Shown here piece after piece: positions 1 through 9,351 of a stretch of 64,000 bases of DNA (the first letter of the stretch is position 1; each line of letters starts with the position of its first letter). The position numbers and the translations under genes were made by a program. The notes under the pieces are model-generated. The model was not told where the DNA came from, searched no databases, and saw nothing but the letters and a program-made list of their open reading frames with translations. Source of the DNA: Lachnospiraceae bacterium. GTDB taxonomy: Bacteria; Bacillota; Clostridia; Lachnospirales; Lachnospiraceae. The stretch spans positions 62,001 to 126,000 of the forward strand of contig JAFWZV010000020.1 in NCBI GenBank assembly GCA_017517305.1, read 5' to 3'.

Positions 1-1
1 T

Positions 2-1231
2 TGTAAATATATAAAACCAGGTGTTAATGATAGCATAGATGCCAACATATTATACTCATTTATTAATAATAGTGTGGATGGTTCTGAGGATGATTATTAC
101 AGACTGGGATATGAATTATTGGGGCCATTGGTAGTGGCATTTTGCAAATGGTTATATGAGAATGTAAAATGTCAGCCTAATTGTAAATTGTTCTTCTGTG
201 CTAGAGATATGCAATTTACTCAGAAGGTATTTAATCAGCTTTTTAAGGACCAGATTGCGAATGAGTACTTATATATTTCAAGGACAAGCGTAGGAAAGCC
301 TATGCTGTATAAAAACAATACCTTCGACTACTTTATGAGTACCCTTACTCCTAAAAACTTACTAATTTCTGAGATGTTAGAAAACAAAGGAATTAACATC
401 TCCAATTTAGATGAATTACTAGAGAAATATGGAATAAATCCTAAGCAGGAATATAATAATAGCACTCTTAAAAATGAAGCCTTTAATAGGTTTTATAATG
501 AGTATGTGTCAAAATATATTGAAGAGAATTTCAAGACAGAGTATGAGAATTTCTTAAAGTATATGGATTCCATAGGCTTTGTTCCAGGAGAAGCCGTTGT
601 GGTGGATTTGGGATGGAATGGAACTATACAGTATTGTCTTCAGAAAATCTATAATAAAGCTGTAAAGGGCTATTATTTAGGTGTTGAAACAGGATTATAT
701 AATAATATGCAAGATAGTATGTCTGGTTATCTCTTTGATGGCAATAGGAATCAAGAAATTTCAAAAAAAGTATATTCTTTCAAATCCTTGTTTGAAGTAT
801 TTTTTTCAGCTACACATGGAACTACCCTTGGATACTCTGCTGACCAAACAAATCCAGTGATATTGGGAGAATATGAGAATTTGAATTCTAATATAATTGA
901 CACAATACAAAAGGGCACAAAGGATTTTGCAGATGGATTTAAATTATATGAGAAGCTTTATGATGAGATAGATATACAGTCTATTCTAGAAGGATTAATT
1001 AATCTGGGAACTAGACCAACCTATGAACAGGCTTGCGATTTTGGGGATCTTAATTTTGATAATTTAACTAAGGGTAAATTCGCAGCACCTAGGAAACTAA
1101 GGTTTTATTTGTTTCACCCCCAAATGCTTAAGAAAGATATGTTTGCTAGTGAATGGAAGATTGGGTTTATGAAGAGATTGCTAAAAATCAAATTGCCGTA
1201 TTATAGTATATATACATGTTTAAAAAGGTGA
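2..1231 (+). CDS. HAD-superfamily (COG5610-like) polysaccharide-locus protein, 5'-truncated
   Basis: The reading frame is open from the left window edge (first full codon at 2) to the stop at 1229-1231, so the start lies outside; the GTG at 74 is internal. The visible ~409 residues are rich in Tyr, Asn and Phe. They contain a LFFCARDM motif followed by YLYISRTS, the RDG...SR-type pattern seen in the C-terminal part of predicted HAD-superfamily hydrolases of COG5610 found in capsule and O-antigen loci. No membrane segment is visible. The next gene starts 8 bases downstream, so they are probably one operon. The family assignment is by motif memory and moderate; the exact reaction is unknown. 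Confidence 0.65.
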   Translation, partial: CKYIKPGVNDSIDANILYSFINNSVDGSEDDYYRLGYELLGPLVVAFCKWLYENVKCQPNCKLFFCARDMQFTQKVFNQLFKDQIANEYLYISRTSVGKPMLYKNNTFDYFMSTLTPKNLLISEMLENKGINISNLDELLEKYGINPKQEYNNSTLKNEAFNRFYNEYVSKYIEENFKTEYENFLKYMDSIGFVPGEAVVVDLGWNGTIQYCLQKIYNKAVKGYYLGVETGLYNNMQDSMSGYLFDGNRNQEISKKVYSFKSLFEVFFSATHGTTLGYSADQTNPVILGEYENLNSNIIDTIQKGTKDFADGFKLYEKLYDEIDIQSILEGLINLGTRPTYEQACDFGDLNFDNLTKGKFAAPRKLRFYLFHPQMLKKDMFASEWKIGFMKRLLKIKLPYYSIYTCLKR

Positions 1232-1239
1232 AGTGTGTA

Positions 1240-2325
1240 ATGAAAAATATTTTGATTGTGGGTATGTCGTCTGTATTAGGAGGCGTAGAGACATATATAT
1301 ATAATTTAATTAAATATATTGATAAGGATGGTCTATCCTTTGATTTCCTAGTTGTGGGAGAAAAGTCGGTTTTTGAAGATGAAATCAACGCAATGTTTGA
1401 TGATGGGAGAAATCATTTCATCTATGTTCAAAATATGAAAAAACATTATTTTAGTACTAACAAAAAACTTAAGGAAATGTTTAACAGCCGTAGATATGAT
1501 TTGATATATATAAATACTGTTACAGCAGCAAGAACAATTTATTGTAAATATGGTATAGAGAAACAGAATATTCCATTGATTGTACATAGTCATTCCAGCC
1601 AGGGTAATTTTTTTAGAAATATAAACAATAATTTATATAAAAGGTACGTTAATAAGCATAGTTGCTTCAAACTGGCATGTTCTGATTTGGCGGGGGAAAA
1701 AGTGTTTGGCAAAAACAAAGAGGAGATTGTGATAGTTCCCAATGGTATAGATGCTTCTCGTTTTAGTTATTCTTCATTATGGAGAGAGGAAATTAGAAAA
1801 GAGCACGGTATAAGTGATAATAAAATTGTAATAGGTCATGTGGGAAGATTTTCCGCAGAAAAGAATCAACAGTTTTTTATAGAGCTGTGCAAAAAATTAA
1901 ATGATGATTATGTTTTTATGTGTATAGGTGATGGTGACACAAAAGAAAATGTAATTAAAATGATTAATGATAATAATCTATCAAATAGATTTATAATACT
2001 GCCGGTAAAATCTGATATAGAGAGATATTATTCAGCTATGGATATTTTTGCTATGCCATCTTTGTTTGAGGGTTTACCTATAGTCGCTGTGGAGGCGCAG
2101 GCATCAGGATTACCTATTATATTATCATCAACTGTTTCAGAACAAACTGCATTAAGTGATAGATGTGAATTTGTATCTATTGATAGTTTAGATGATTGGA
2201 TTCAAGCAATACAAGTAAAAGATATTTCAAGATATGAAGGAAAGAAAGTAATAATTGATAATAAGTTTGAAGTTAATGAAACTGCTGAAATGGTGAGAAA
2301 AATATTTGATGAAGCAATGTTATAG
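1240..2325 (+). CDS. glycosyltransferase, GT4/family 1 (GT-B fold)
   Basis: A 361-residue retaining GT-B glycosyltransferase that would add one sugar to a lipid-linked repeat unit on the inner face of the membrane. The N-terminus has the Rossmann start plus GGVETYIYNL. The C-terminal half has IVIGHVGRFSAEKNQ and the donor-nucleotide site PSLFEGLPIVAVEAQASGLP, including the E-x7-E region typical of GT4. I start it at ATG 1240 because AAAAGGTG sits 9 bases upstream. An in-frame ATG at 1216 overlaps the previous stop and lacks a ribosome site. It belongs to the polysaccharide operon; donor and acceptor sugars cannot be read from sequence. Confidence 0.9.
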   Translation: MKNILIVGMSSVLGGVETYIYNLIKYIDKDGLSFDFLVVGEKSVFEDEINAMFDDGRNHFIYVQNMKKHYFSTNKKLKEMFNSRRYDLIYINTVTAARTIYCKYGIEKQNIPLIVHSHSSQGNFFRNINNNLYKRYVNKHSCFKLACSDLAGEKVFGKNKEEIVIVPNGIDASRFSYSSLWREEIRKEHGISDNKIVIGHVGRFSAEKNQQFFIELCKKLNDDYVFMCIGDGDTKENVIKMINDNNLSNRFIILPVKSDIERYYSAMDIFAMPSLFEGLPIVAVEAQASGLPIILSSTVSEQTALSDRCEFVSIDSLDDWIQAIQVKDISRYEGKKVIIDNKFEVNETAEMVRKIFDEAML

Positions 2326-2402
2326 ATTATACAAGCTAGAATGGAAGAAATAAGTAAGTATAATCATATTTTATAATTCTGTAATTTTGTATCAGGGAGA
2401 GT

Positions 2403-2498
2403 ATGGATATGGTTGCTAATCAAAAGCATGCCTATTTAATTATGGCTCATAATAATTTTGAACAATTAAAAATATTGATTGGTTTGTTAGAGGATTAA
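2403..2498 (+). pseudogene. 31-codon stump of a core-2/I-branching-type (GT14) glycosyltransferase
   Basis: A short frame starts at ATG 2403 behind AGGGAGAG and stops at TAA 2496-2498. Its product contains KHAYLIMAHNNFEQLKIL, which I recognise as the conserved N-terminus of core-2/I-branching beta-1,6-N-acetylglucosaminyltransferase-like proteins common in capsule loci. The remaining ~250 residues are missing; the next gene, a GT2 enzyme, starts 14 bases after the stop. This looks like the 5' scar of a gene replaced during cassette exchange. A functional micro-peptide is possible but less likely. Confidence 0.65.
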
Positions 2499-2512
2499 GT
2501 AGAGAGGTAGTT

Positions 2513-3481
2513 ATGTCAAATAATAATAAATTGGTTTCTGTATTGATACCATCATACAATCATGAGAAATATGTAGGTGATTGCTTGGAGAGTGTATTAG
2601 CACAGACATATTCTAACATAGAGGTTATAATATGTGATGATAAATCTAAGGATAATACATACGAAGTAATTGAAAGATATAGACAGAGATTGGAAGAAAA
2701 GTTTAGCAGAATATGCATTATTGAAAATGATAATAATTTAGGCATAGTTAAAAATTGCAATAAGCTTATATCGTTAGCTAAAGGAGATTATTATAAACTA
2801 TTAGCTAGTGATGACATGCTCCGTCCGGATGGAATAGAAAAATTAGTGTTTTTTTTGGAAAGTCACAAAGAGCATAATATGGTTTATAGTTATGGTGATA
2901 GAATAGGTGAGAATATTACGTTTAAAGATGTTGTTGGAAATTCAATAAATAATCCGATTAAGTATAGTTCTGTATCGGGAAAATCAATAACAAGCCAACT
3001 GATGGCTGAAAATTTTATTTTGGCTCCTTCAGTGTTGATACCCAAAGGAACTGTTGAAAGATGGGGCGTTTTTTCTGAGGAATTTATCTTTGAGGATTGG
3101 GAATATTGGTTGAGGGTTTCTGTTGATGGAAGTATAGGTTATTTAGATGAATCTACAACATATTATAGAGATTTAGAAACGTCAGCTTCAAGATTTATAA
3201 AAAAAGATAGAGATAGATATGAAAAATTTATTGACAATGAGCTGAAGCTGCTGGATAGGTATAAGGAATATATTACATATGAAAGCAAATATAAATTCTT
3301 GAAAAATAAGCTTCGACAGGCATGTTCGGTTGAGGATATTAAATACATAGGCAAAATTCGTAATATTATGATGGAAGAGGATATAAAAGTTTCTATTAAA
3401 GATAGGTTATTAATATTACTAGCCAAGCTGAGAATATATGATAAAGTTAAAAGAGTTTATAGAAAATTCGTGAAAAAATAA
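2513..3481 (+). CDS. glycosyltransferase family 2 (GT-A fold)
   Basis: 322 residues. The N-terminal GT-A domain shows VSVLIPSYNHEKYVGDCLES, QTYSNIEVIICDDKSKDNT (nucleotide-binding aspartates) and the LASDDML metal-binding DxD-type motif near residue 100. The C-terminal ~100 residues are basic and helical and probably contact the membrane or acceptor. It would transfer a sugar from a nucleotide donor during repeat-unit assembly. The start is ATG 2513 with AGAGAGG 8 bases upstream. The GT14 stump precedes it and the ketoisomerase gene follows 27 bases after it, so it sits in the same operon. Confidence 0.92.
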   Translation: MSNNNKLVSVLIPSYNHEKYVGDCLESVLAQTYSNIEVIICDDKSKDNTYEVIERYRQRLEEKFSRICIIENDNNLGIVKNCNKLISLAKGDYYKLLASDDMLRPDGIEKLVFFLESHKEHNMVYSYGDRIGENITFKDVVGNSINNPIKYSSVSGKSITSQLMAENFILAPSVLIPKGTVERWGVFSEEFIFEDWEYWLRVSVDGSIGYLDESTTYYRDLETSASRFIKKDRDRYEKFIDNELKLLDRYKEYITYESKYKFLKNKLRQACSVEDIKYIGKIRNIMMEEDIKVSIKDRLLILLAKLRIYDKVKRVYRKFVKK

Positions 3482-3508
3482 ACATAAATATACGTAGGAG
3501 AGGTATAT

Positions 3509-3916
3509 ATGCAAGTTGTAAAATATGTTTTCCAGCCTCATGGTGATGATAGAGGCCAATTAGTTGCACTGGAGGAATTTATAGACATACCATTTGAGAT
3601 AAAAAGAGTATACTATATTTATGATACTCTTGAGGGTGTTACAAGAGGTTATCATGCTCATAAATCATTAGAGCAAATTATGATATGTATTCATGGCTCA
3701 TGCAAGGTGCTTTTGGACAATGGAAAAGAAAAGAAAATTGTTCCGTTAGAGAAACCATATGAAGGCTTGTATGTGGCTAATAATATGTGGAGAGAGATGT
3801 ATGACTTTTCTCCTGATGCGGTATTGTTAGTGTTGGCATCAGAAATCTATGATGAGTCCGATTACATAAGAAATTATGACGACTTTTTAAAGATGGTTGC
3901 GGAAGGTGAGAAATAA
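3509..3916 (+). CDS. dTDP-4-oxo-6-deoxyglucose 3,4-ketoisomerase (FdtA/QdtA/WxcM-like cupin)
   Basis: 135 residues, the normal size for the single-domain cupin sugar 3,4-ketoisomerases. Signatures are [11 protein letters not shown], the substrate-binding [11 protein letters not shown] with the catalytic His region, [10 protein letters not shown], and the C-terminal [22 protein letters not shown]. The family converts dTDP-4-keto-6-deoxyglucose to a 3-keto sugar for dTDP-Fuc3N or dTDP-Qui3N synthesis. The partner aminotransferase begins 5 bases after its stop, which strongly supports the pathway. Whether the product is the galacto (FdtA) or gluco (QdtA) epimer cannot be told by eye, so no symbol is given. 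Confidence 0.92.
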   Translation: MQVVKYVFQPHGDDRGQLVALEEFIDIPFEIKRVYYIYDTLEGVTRGYHAHKSLEQIMICIHGSCKVLLDNGKEKKIVPLEKPYEGLYVANNMWREMYDFSPDAVLLVLASEIYDESDYIRNYDDFLKMVAEGEK

Positions 3917-3921
3917 TTATT

Positions 3922-5016
3922 ATGAAAATACCATTTGTTAGTTTTAAAGCAATGGAACAGGAATTGAATGCAGATATCAGAAATGCATTTGAACGAGTAT
4001 TTGAAAATAGTTGGTATATAGGTGGTAAGGAAGATGAGGCTTTCGAGAAAGCATTTGCTGACTATTGTAATGTAAAATACTGTGTAGGTACTGGCAATGG
4101 ATTAGATGCATTAGTATTACTTTTAAAGGCTTTTGGAATTGGTGAAGGTGATGAGGTAATAGTTCCGTCTAATACTTTTATTGCTACTGCTTTGGCAGTT
4201 ACATATGTTGGTGCAACACCTGTTTTTGTTGAGCCGTTTCTTGAAACCTTTAATATAAATCCAGAAAAAATTGTGAAAAAAATAACTAGTAAAACAAAGG
4301 CTATTATACCTGTTCATCTATATGGACAGCCGTGCGATATGGATACTATTATGGACATAGCAAAAAGTCATAAGCTTTATGTTATAGAAGATTGTGCTCA
4401 AGCTCACGGAGCAACATATAAGGGTAAAGTGGTTGGAAGCTTTGGTGATGCAGCTGGCTTTAGCTTTTATCCAGGCAAAAATTTAGGAGCTTTAGGTGAT
4501 GCGGGAGCCATAGTTACAAATAATGAGGAAATTGCAAATAAAGTAAGAGCTTTAGGTAATTACGGTTCGGATTATAAATACCATCATATTTATAAGGGAA
4601 ATAATAGTAGGTTGGACGAGCTTCAGGCAGCTTTTCTTTTGGCCAAACTTCCACATATGAATAGGATGAATGAAGAGAGAAGACGTATAGCTGATAGGTA
4701 TCTAAGTGAGATAAAGAATCCTAATGTTATTCTACCTACGATAATAGATGATGTAGTTCCTGTGTGGCATATTTTCGGAGTACGCTGTGGGGAAAGAGAT
4801 AGATTGGAAAAATATTTGAATGAACATGGTATAGGAACGAATAAGCATTATCCAATTCCGATGCATTTGCAGGAATGTTATAGGGATTTAGGAATAGAAA
4901 AGGGTGAGTTTCCAATTGCGGAAGAAATTAGTAATACAGAGCTAAGTCTGCCTATGTATTATGGTATGAGTGATGATGAGATTGGGTATGTGGTAGAAAT
5001 TTTAAATTGTTATTAA
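3922..5016 (+). CDS. PLP-dependent sugar 3-aminotransferase (DegT/DnrJ/EryC1/StrS family)
   Basis: 364 residues with the full family layout: [21 protein letters not shown] near residue 55, EDCAQAHGA, and [17 protein letters not shown], whose Lys186 should form the internal aldimine with PLP. It would aminate the 3-keto-6-deoxy sugar nucleotide made by the preceding ketoisomerase, using glutamate, to give dTDP-3-amino-3,6-dideoxyhexose (FdtB/QdtB role). The acyltransferase at 9352 could finish the N-acylation. The specific sugar is inferred from the neighbour, not from the enzyme itself. Confidence 0.93.
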   Translation: MKIPFVSFKAMEQELNADIRNAFERVFENSWYIGGKEDEAFEKAFADYCNVKYCVGTGNGLDALVLLLKAFGIGEGDEVIVPSNTFIATALAVTYVGATPVFVEPFLETFNINPEKIVKKITSKTKAIIPVHLYGQPCDMDTIMDIAKSHKLYVIEDCAQAHGATYKGKVVGSFGDAAGFSFYPGKNLGALGDAGAIVTNNEEIANKVRALGNYGSDYKYHHIYKGNNSRLDELQAAFLLAKLPHMNRMNEERRRIADRYLSEIKNPNVILPTIIDDVVPVWHIFGVRCGERDRLEKYLNEHGIGTNKHYPIPMHLQECYRDLGIEKGEFPIAEEISNTELSLPMYYGMSDDEIGYVVEILNCY

Positions 5017-5036
5017 GTGGAATTAGTGATTAGGAT

Positions 5037-6539
5037 ATGGCACATTCAAAAAAAATAATGAAAAACTCCATATATAGTTTAAGTTATAAATTACTTACAA
5101 TTTTTTTATCATTTTTGATAAGAAAACTTTTTATTGAGTTCATGGGCGTGGAATTATTGGGATTAAATTCCTTATTTGCAGATTTGCTTAGTTTGTTAAA
5201 TTTGGCAGATATGGGTTTGGGTATGGCTTTGCAGTACAATTTATATAAGCCTCTCGCAGATAAAGACAATAAAAAGATAAGCAGTTTATTAAATGCAGCG
5301 AAGAAAATATATAATGCAGTTGGAATATCTATTATATTTGCTGGTTGTATAATGTGTTGCTTTATACAATATTTAATTAAAGATAATCCGTATTCTTTAG
5401 ATTTCTTGAGAATAGTTTTTCTGATTAATGTGGTTAGTAATGCATCTACTTATTTTTTTGTGCATAAAAGATTATTTATGCAAACTGTAGAAGATATATA
5501 TCTAACTAACATTGTAGACGGTATTGTATGTATTTTATCCTCTATTGCTAAGTTAGTAGTTATTATTTTCATGAAAAACTATTACGTTTATGTTGGAATT
5601 GGTGTAATCCAAACGATCGTGTCTAATGTGATAGTAAATTACATGTGCAATAAAAAATATAGCTATCTGTCTAACTCAAAAAAATATAATAGTGAAGATA
5701 TGAAGTTATTAATATGTAATTTAAAAGAATTAATACCTAACCGAGTAGGTTTTTTTATTTTTAATAATACTGATAGCACAATTATTTCAGCTATAATGGG
5801 ATTGACGATGGTTACCTATTATACTAACTATTTCACAATAACATATCAGATATTTTGGATAGCGGTTATTATAGCAAATGTTGTTAAAGTATCTTTTGGC
5901 AATGTTATGCAGGAGGATGAGGAAAGTGAACGGCATATATCGCTTCTTGAAAGTTATCAATTTCTTCAGTTTTTATTTTCATCTGTGTGTGGAGTTCTCT
6001 TGATTTGCTTGCTGGATGATTTTGTGAGTGTATGGTATGGCAGAGAATTTGTTTTATCTCTTCCTTTTGTTATTATATTAACCTTGGATTTTTTTGTTCA
6101 TAGTATGTATCAACCGTTGTCTATTATGGTGGAAGTAATAGGAGAGTTTAAGGTGCTAAAAAATCAGCAATTGATTTGTATGGTGTTAAATATTCTTTTG
6201 TCGATTGGATTAATTTTTCCTTTTGGATTAATTGGACCAATTATAGGAACTATAGTAGTTGATATTATTACATTTTGTTTTAGAATACATACAGTGATAT
6301 ATACTCATTACAACAAGTATTTCAAAGAATACATCAATAAGATAATAAAGTACATAGTAGTTTTTATTGGTCAATATATTTTGATATATAATTTTTCTAA
6401 ATGTATTGAAATAGGTAATGAGTATATCAATATATTTATTAAAGCTATTGTTGTGGGAAGCATTACTTTGTTGCTTGATGTTCTATTGTTTTATAAAACA
6501 GAAGAATATCAGTATATTAAAGATAGACTAAAACTCTAA
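5037..6539 (+). CDS. polysaccharide flippase, Wzx/PST-type (MOP superfamily)
   Basis: 500 residues with about 12-14 hydrophobic segments and the family N-terminus RKLFIEFMGVELLGLNSLF...LLSLLNLADMGLGMAL. In this superfamily the protein flips undecaprenyl-linked oligosaccharide repeats across the cytoplasmic membrane. The ribosome site before ATG 5037 is weak (TTAGGAT); an internal ATG at 5058 is an alternative. No Wzy polymerase is recognisable in the window, so it probably lies upstream of position 1. The gene is very A+T-rich, as is usual for flippases in these loci. Confidence 0.9.
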   Translation: MAHSKKIMKNSIYSLSYKLLTIFLSFLIRKLFIEFMGVELLGLNSLFADLLSLLNLADMGLGMALQYNLYKPLADKDNKKISSLLNAAKKIYNAVGISIIFAGCIMCCFIQYLIKDNPYSLDFLRIVFLINVVSNASTYFFVHKRLFMQTVEDIYLTNIVDGIVCILSSIAKLVVIIFMKNYYVYVGIGVIQTIVSNVIVNYMCNKKYSYLSNSKKYNSEDMKLLICNLKELIPNRVGFFIFNNTDSTIISAIMGLTMVTYYTNYFTITYQIFWIAVIIANVVKVSFGNVMQEDEESERHISLLESYQFLQFLFSSVCGVLLICLLDDFVSVWYGREFVLSLPFVIILTLDFFVHSMYQPLSIMVEVIGEFKVLKNQQLICMVLNILLSIGLIFPFGLIGPIIGTIVVDIITFCFRIHTVIYTHYNKYFKEYINKIIKYIVVFIGQYILIYNFSKCIEIGNEYINIFIKAIVVGSITLLLDVLLFYKTEEYQYIKDRLKL

Positions 6540-6588
6540 TTTATTATAACGATACCAATCCATAATGAGTTTGAAGGATGTGTAAGAA

Positions 6589-7818
6589 ATGAAAATTTGG
6601 CAAGGGTTTATAGAAGGGTTAAAGAAAATAAAAAGAAATTTAGCTGCTGTAGTAAAGAATGCTAGGGCTAGTTTATACTTAAAAAAGAATAAATTTAAGG
6701 TGCCGACAAACGAAATAATTAAGGTCGGATTTTACATTGACTTTCCTCAAGGATGGGACAAACTTTCACCAATATATAAATGTATGAAGGAAAATGAGTT
6801 TTTTTTCCCGCAAGTAATAGTTGATAAAAAAACTGGACATGAACAAATAAAAGCGTTAGAACATGTGGATTTTAGTGAGACTGGAGAGGTGATTTTTAAT
6901 GATGGTCTTCTCAACATAAAAGAATTGGAGTATGATTATTTTTTTTATCAGAGACCATATAACAGTTTTTATCCATCTGAATTAAACGTTAGTAAGGTTG
7001 TGAAGTATACAAATATTTGTTATCTGCCGTATGGATATGCGGGTTCAGATGTGTTTAATTCAGGAAATACGAATAGCGAATTTTTTAGATATGTTTACCT
7101 GGGTTTTATTGAAATTGGAGAGGAACGTAGAATATTAAATGAAAAATTCAAGGTAAATTGTCAAAAAGGATATCAGTATTTTGAAAACCATGGATATCCA
7201 GCGTTTGAGAAATATTTGGATTATAAATCGTCGGGAATTTATTCACATATTTTATGGACTCCACGTTGGGCATTGGGGGAAATTGGTGGGAGCCATTTTC
7301 TTGAATACAAGGATGAGTTTTTAAAGCTTAACGAGGTATTTCCCAATGCACAGATTACTTTTAGACCACATCCATTAATGTTTGGGAATTTTATAAGTAA
7401 AGGTCTTATGACAAAAAATGAGGTAGAAGAATATAAGAACAAAATGTTATCTAATGGGATAATGCAAAGCAGTAATGATTCTGTTGAGGACGATTTTGAT
7501 TCTACAGACATTCTTTTGACGGATTATTCTTCTATTATGATACAATATTTCCTTACGGGGAAACCAATAGTATATTGTCCGGCAGAATATGAATTGAATG
7601 AAGAATATAAACGTATATTAGATGGTGTTTATGTTGCTAATTCTTGGCAGGATGCGGTTGATATTATGAAAAAATTATTGGATGGCAAAGATATATTGAA
7701 GGAAAAGCGAGAAGCGATAATAAAACAATATTTTACGGATGTTAAGGGATCATCAAAAAGAATTGTTACTAGAATTTATGATGATTATATGGAAAGAAAA
7801 AATTTATTTAGGAGGTAA
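6589..7818 (+). CDS. CDP-glycerol glycerophosphotransferase-like (TagB/TagF family)
   Basis: 409 residues. The C-terminal GT-B half carries the family signature: TFRPHPLMF at about residue 257, then DSTDILLTDYSSIMIQYFLTGKPIVYCP at about 303-330, matching the RPHP and TDYSS motifs of TagB/TagF enzymes. It would transfer glycerol phosphate, or a related polyol phosphate, from a CDP-activated donor onto the glycan. The next gene is a TagD-like cytidylyltransferase 5 bases away, which supplies the activated donor. The start ATG 6589 has AAGGATG upstream. It is probably a peripheral membrane enzyme; no TM segment is obvious. Confidence 0.85.
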   Translation: MKIWQGFIEGLKKIKRNLAAVVKNARASLYLKKNKFKVPTNEIIKVGFYIDFPQGWDKLSPIYKCMKENEFFFPQVIVDKKTGHEQIKALEHVDFSETGEVIFNDGLLNIKELEYDYFFYQRPYNSFYPSELNVSKVVKYTNICYLPYGYAGSDVFNSGNTNSEFFRYVYLGFIEIGEERRILNEKFKVNCQKGYQYFENHGYPAFEKYLDYKSSGIYSHILWTPRWALGEIGGSHFLEYKDEFLKLNEVFPNAQITFRPHPLMFGNFISKGLMTKNEVEEYKNKMLSNGIMQSSNDSVEDDFDSTDILLTDYSSIMIQYFLTGKPIVYCPAEYELNEEYKRILDGVYVANSWQDAVDIMKKLLDGKDILKEKREAIIKQYFTDVKGSSKRIVTRIYDDYMERKNLFRR

Positions 7819-7823
7819 GGTAT

Positions 7824-8291
7824 ATGGAAATTGGCTATACGGCAGGTGTGTTTGACTTGTTTCATATAGGACACTTAAATTTATTAAAGAATGCAAAGGG
7901 AATGTGTGACAATTTGGTTGTAGGTGTTACAACTGATGATTTAGTATTATATAAAGGGAAACGGGCGTTGATTCCTTATGAAGATCGAGCTGAAATAGTT
8001 CGTAGCATAAAATATGTGGATGCTGTTGTTCCTCAAAGTGATATGGATAAGCTTACTATGTGTAAGAAAATAGGTGCTTCAATACTTTTTGTTGGAGATG
8101 ATTGGTATGAAACTGAAAAGTGGGAGAACTATGAGAAAGAATTTGAAGAAGCTGGAATAAAAATCGTGTATTTCCCATATACAAAGGGGGTTTCATCAAC
8201 ATTAATCAATCAAGCGTTAGGGCAGGTAAGAGATGATCCTAAGACGGCGATTAAAAGAGAACATATAAATTTAGTTTCTATGGGGGAATAA
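7824..8291 (+). CDS. tagD: glycerol-3-phosphate cytidylyltransferase-like nucleotidyltransferase
   Basis: 155 residues. The N-terminus YTAGVFDLFHIGHLNLLKNAK contains the HxGH motif (HIGH) of cytidylyltransferases, and GVSSTLI near the C-terminus matches the RTxGISTT-like motif in degenerate form. It makes CDP-glycerol from CTP and glycerol 3-phosphate, or a related CDP-alditol, for the preceding transferase. The ribosome site AGGAGG is 8 bases before ATG 7824. The protein is about 25 residues longer than Bacillus TagD (129), with extra sequence at the C-terminus. Close relatives that activate other phosphates cannot be excluded. Confidence 0.85.
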   Translation: MEIGYTAGVFDLFHIGHLNLLKNAKGMCDNLVVGVTTDDLVLYKGKRALIPYEDRAEIVRSIKYVDAVVPQSDMDKLTMCKKIGASILFVGDDWYETEKWENYEKEFEEAGIKIVYFPYTKGVSSTLINQALGQVRDDPKTAIKREHINLVSMGE

Positions 8292-8294
8292 AAA

Positions 8295-9347
8295 ATGATA
8301 GATAAAGATTTTTGCATGAGTTCTTATTTGGCTTTTAGGTATATTGAAAAAGAAGACGTTGAGTTTTATAAGGGTTTGAAACATTATAATTATATACCTA
8401 TACCTGACAATAAAAAGATTCTTGTAGAAAATGCAGATCAAATTGGTGAAGAGATAAAATCGTATCTAGAAGAATTTAAAGATAGAAAAAGGGGCATTCT
8501 TTTGTCAGGAGGAATGGATTCTGCGATTTGTGCGTCCTATATGAATGGTTGTGATGCATATACATTTAGATTTTTGGGTGGTGATTTCCAAAGTGAAGAG
8601 TTGGAGAGAGCTAAGTATTATGCTGACTTCTATAAACTGAATTTGCATTATGTTGATATTGATTGGGATACAGTGGAGAAATATGTTGAACCTGTAATGA
8701 GAGCTAAGGGAGCTCCGGTTCATTCTATAGAACCACAAATTCTCCAGGCTGCGTTACAAGCAAAAGATGATGGAATAGAAATTATGGTTGTTGGTGAAAG
8801 TAGTGATTTAGTATTCGGAGGGATGGACGGTTTACTTTCAAAGGATTGGACTTTTGATGAATTTATGGATAGATATATTTTCACAAAACCGGAGGATGTT
8901 TTAAAAAACGCAGTTGATATGTCATACTTGTTTGAAAGATATCGTAAAGGGGAAATGGTGGATTTCTTGACTTTTATGGATGATGTTTTTTCCGTAGAGT
9001 CATCAAGCTCATATATGAATGCTTTTGCTGTTGCTGATATGCCTTACATTGATCCATATGCGAGATTAAAAATGAAAAATGAACTTGATTTAAACAGGAT
9101 ACGTAATGGGGAACCTAAATACTTGATTAGGGAATTAATGGCTAAGAGGTATCCTGACATATCTGTTCCAAATAAAGTGCCTATGCCAAGGCCAGTGGAT
9201 TATTATTTTGCAGAGTGGCAAGGTCCAGTACGACATGAATTTAAAAATAATCTTGATATGAGTAAGTTTAGTGGAAATCAAAAATGGCAAATGTACTGTT
9301 TGGAAAGATTTTTAGATTTGTATGAGCCAGAGATAAGAGGGGTTTGA
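8295..9347 (+). CDS. asparagine synthase-like ATP pyrophosphatase without glutaminase domain
   Basis: 350 residues. GILLSGGMDSAICASYM (residues ~68-84) is the PP-loop SGGxDS motif of the AsnB synthetase domain, and MVVGESSDLVFGGMDG follows as the acceptor-side loop. The usual N-terminal class II glutaminase domain is absent, so ammonia must come from a partner or from solution. In glycan loci such proteins are thought to amidate sugar carboxylates or carry out related adenylation chemistry; the substrate here is unknown. It begins 3 bases after the cytidylyltransferase stop and is followed 4 bases later by the acyltransferase, so translation is probably coupled. Confidence 0.8.
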   Translation: MIDKDFCMSSYLAFRYIEKEDVEFYKGLKHYNYIPIPDNKKILVENADQIGEEIKSYLEEFKDRKRGILLSGGMDSAICASYMNGCDAYTFRFLGGDFQSEELERAKYYADFYKLNLHYVDIDWDTVEKYVEPVMRAKGAPVHSIEPQILQAALQAKDDGIEIMVVGESSDLVFGGMDGLLSKDWTFDEFMDRYIFTKPEDVLKNAVDMSYLFERYRKGEMVDFLTFMDDVFSVESSSSYMNAFAVADMPYIDPYARLKMKNELDLNRIRNGEPKYLIRELMAKRYPDISVPNKVPMPRPVDYYFAEWQGPVRHEFKNNLDMSKFSGNQKWQMYCLERFLDLYEPEIRGV

Positions 9348-9351
9348 TTTT

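Noticed and set aside
1188-1593. Open frames on the minus strand within the GT4 gene
   Set aside because: They lie opposite a well-supported gene and have low-complexity, unlikely products; shadows only.
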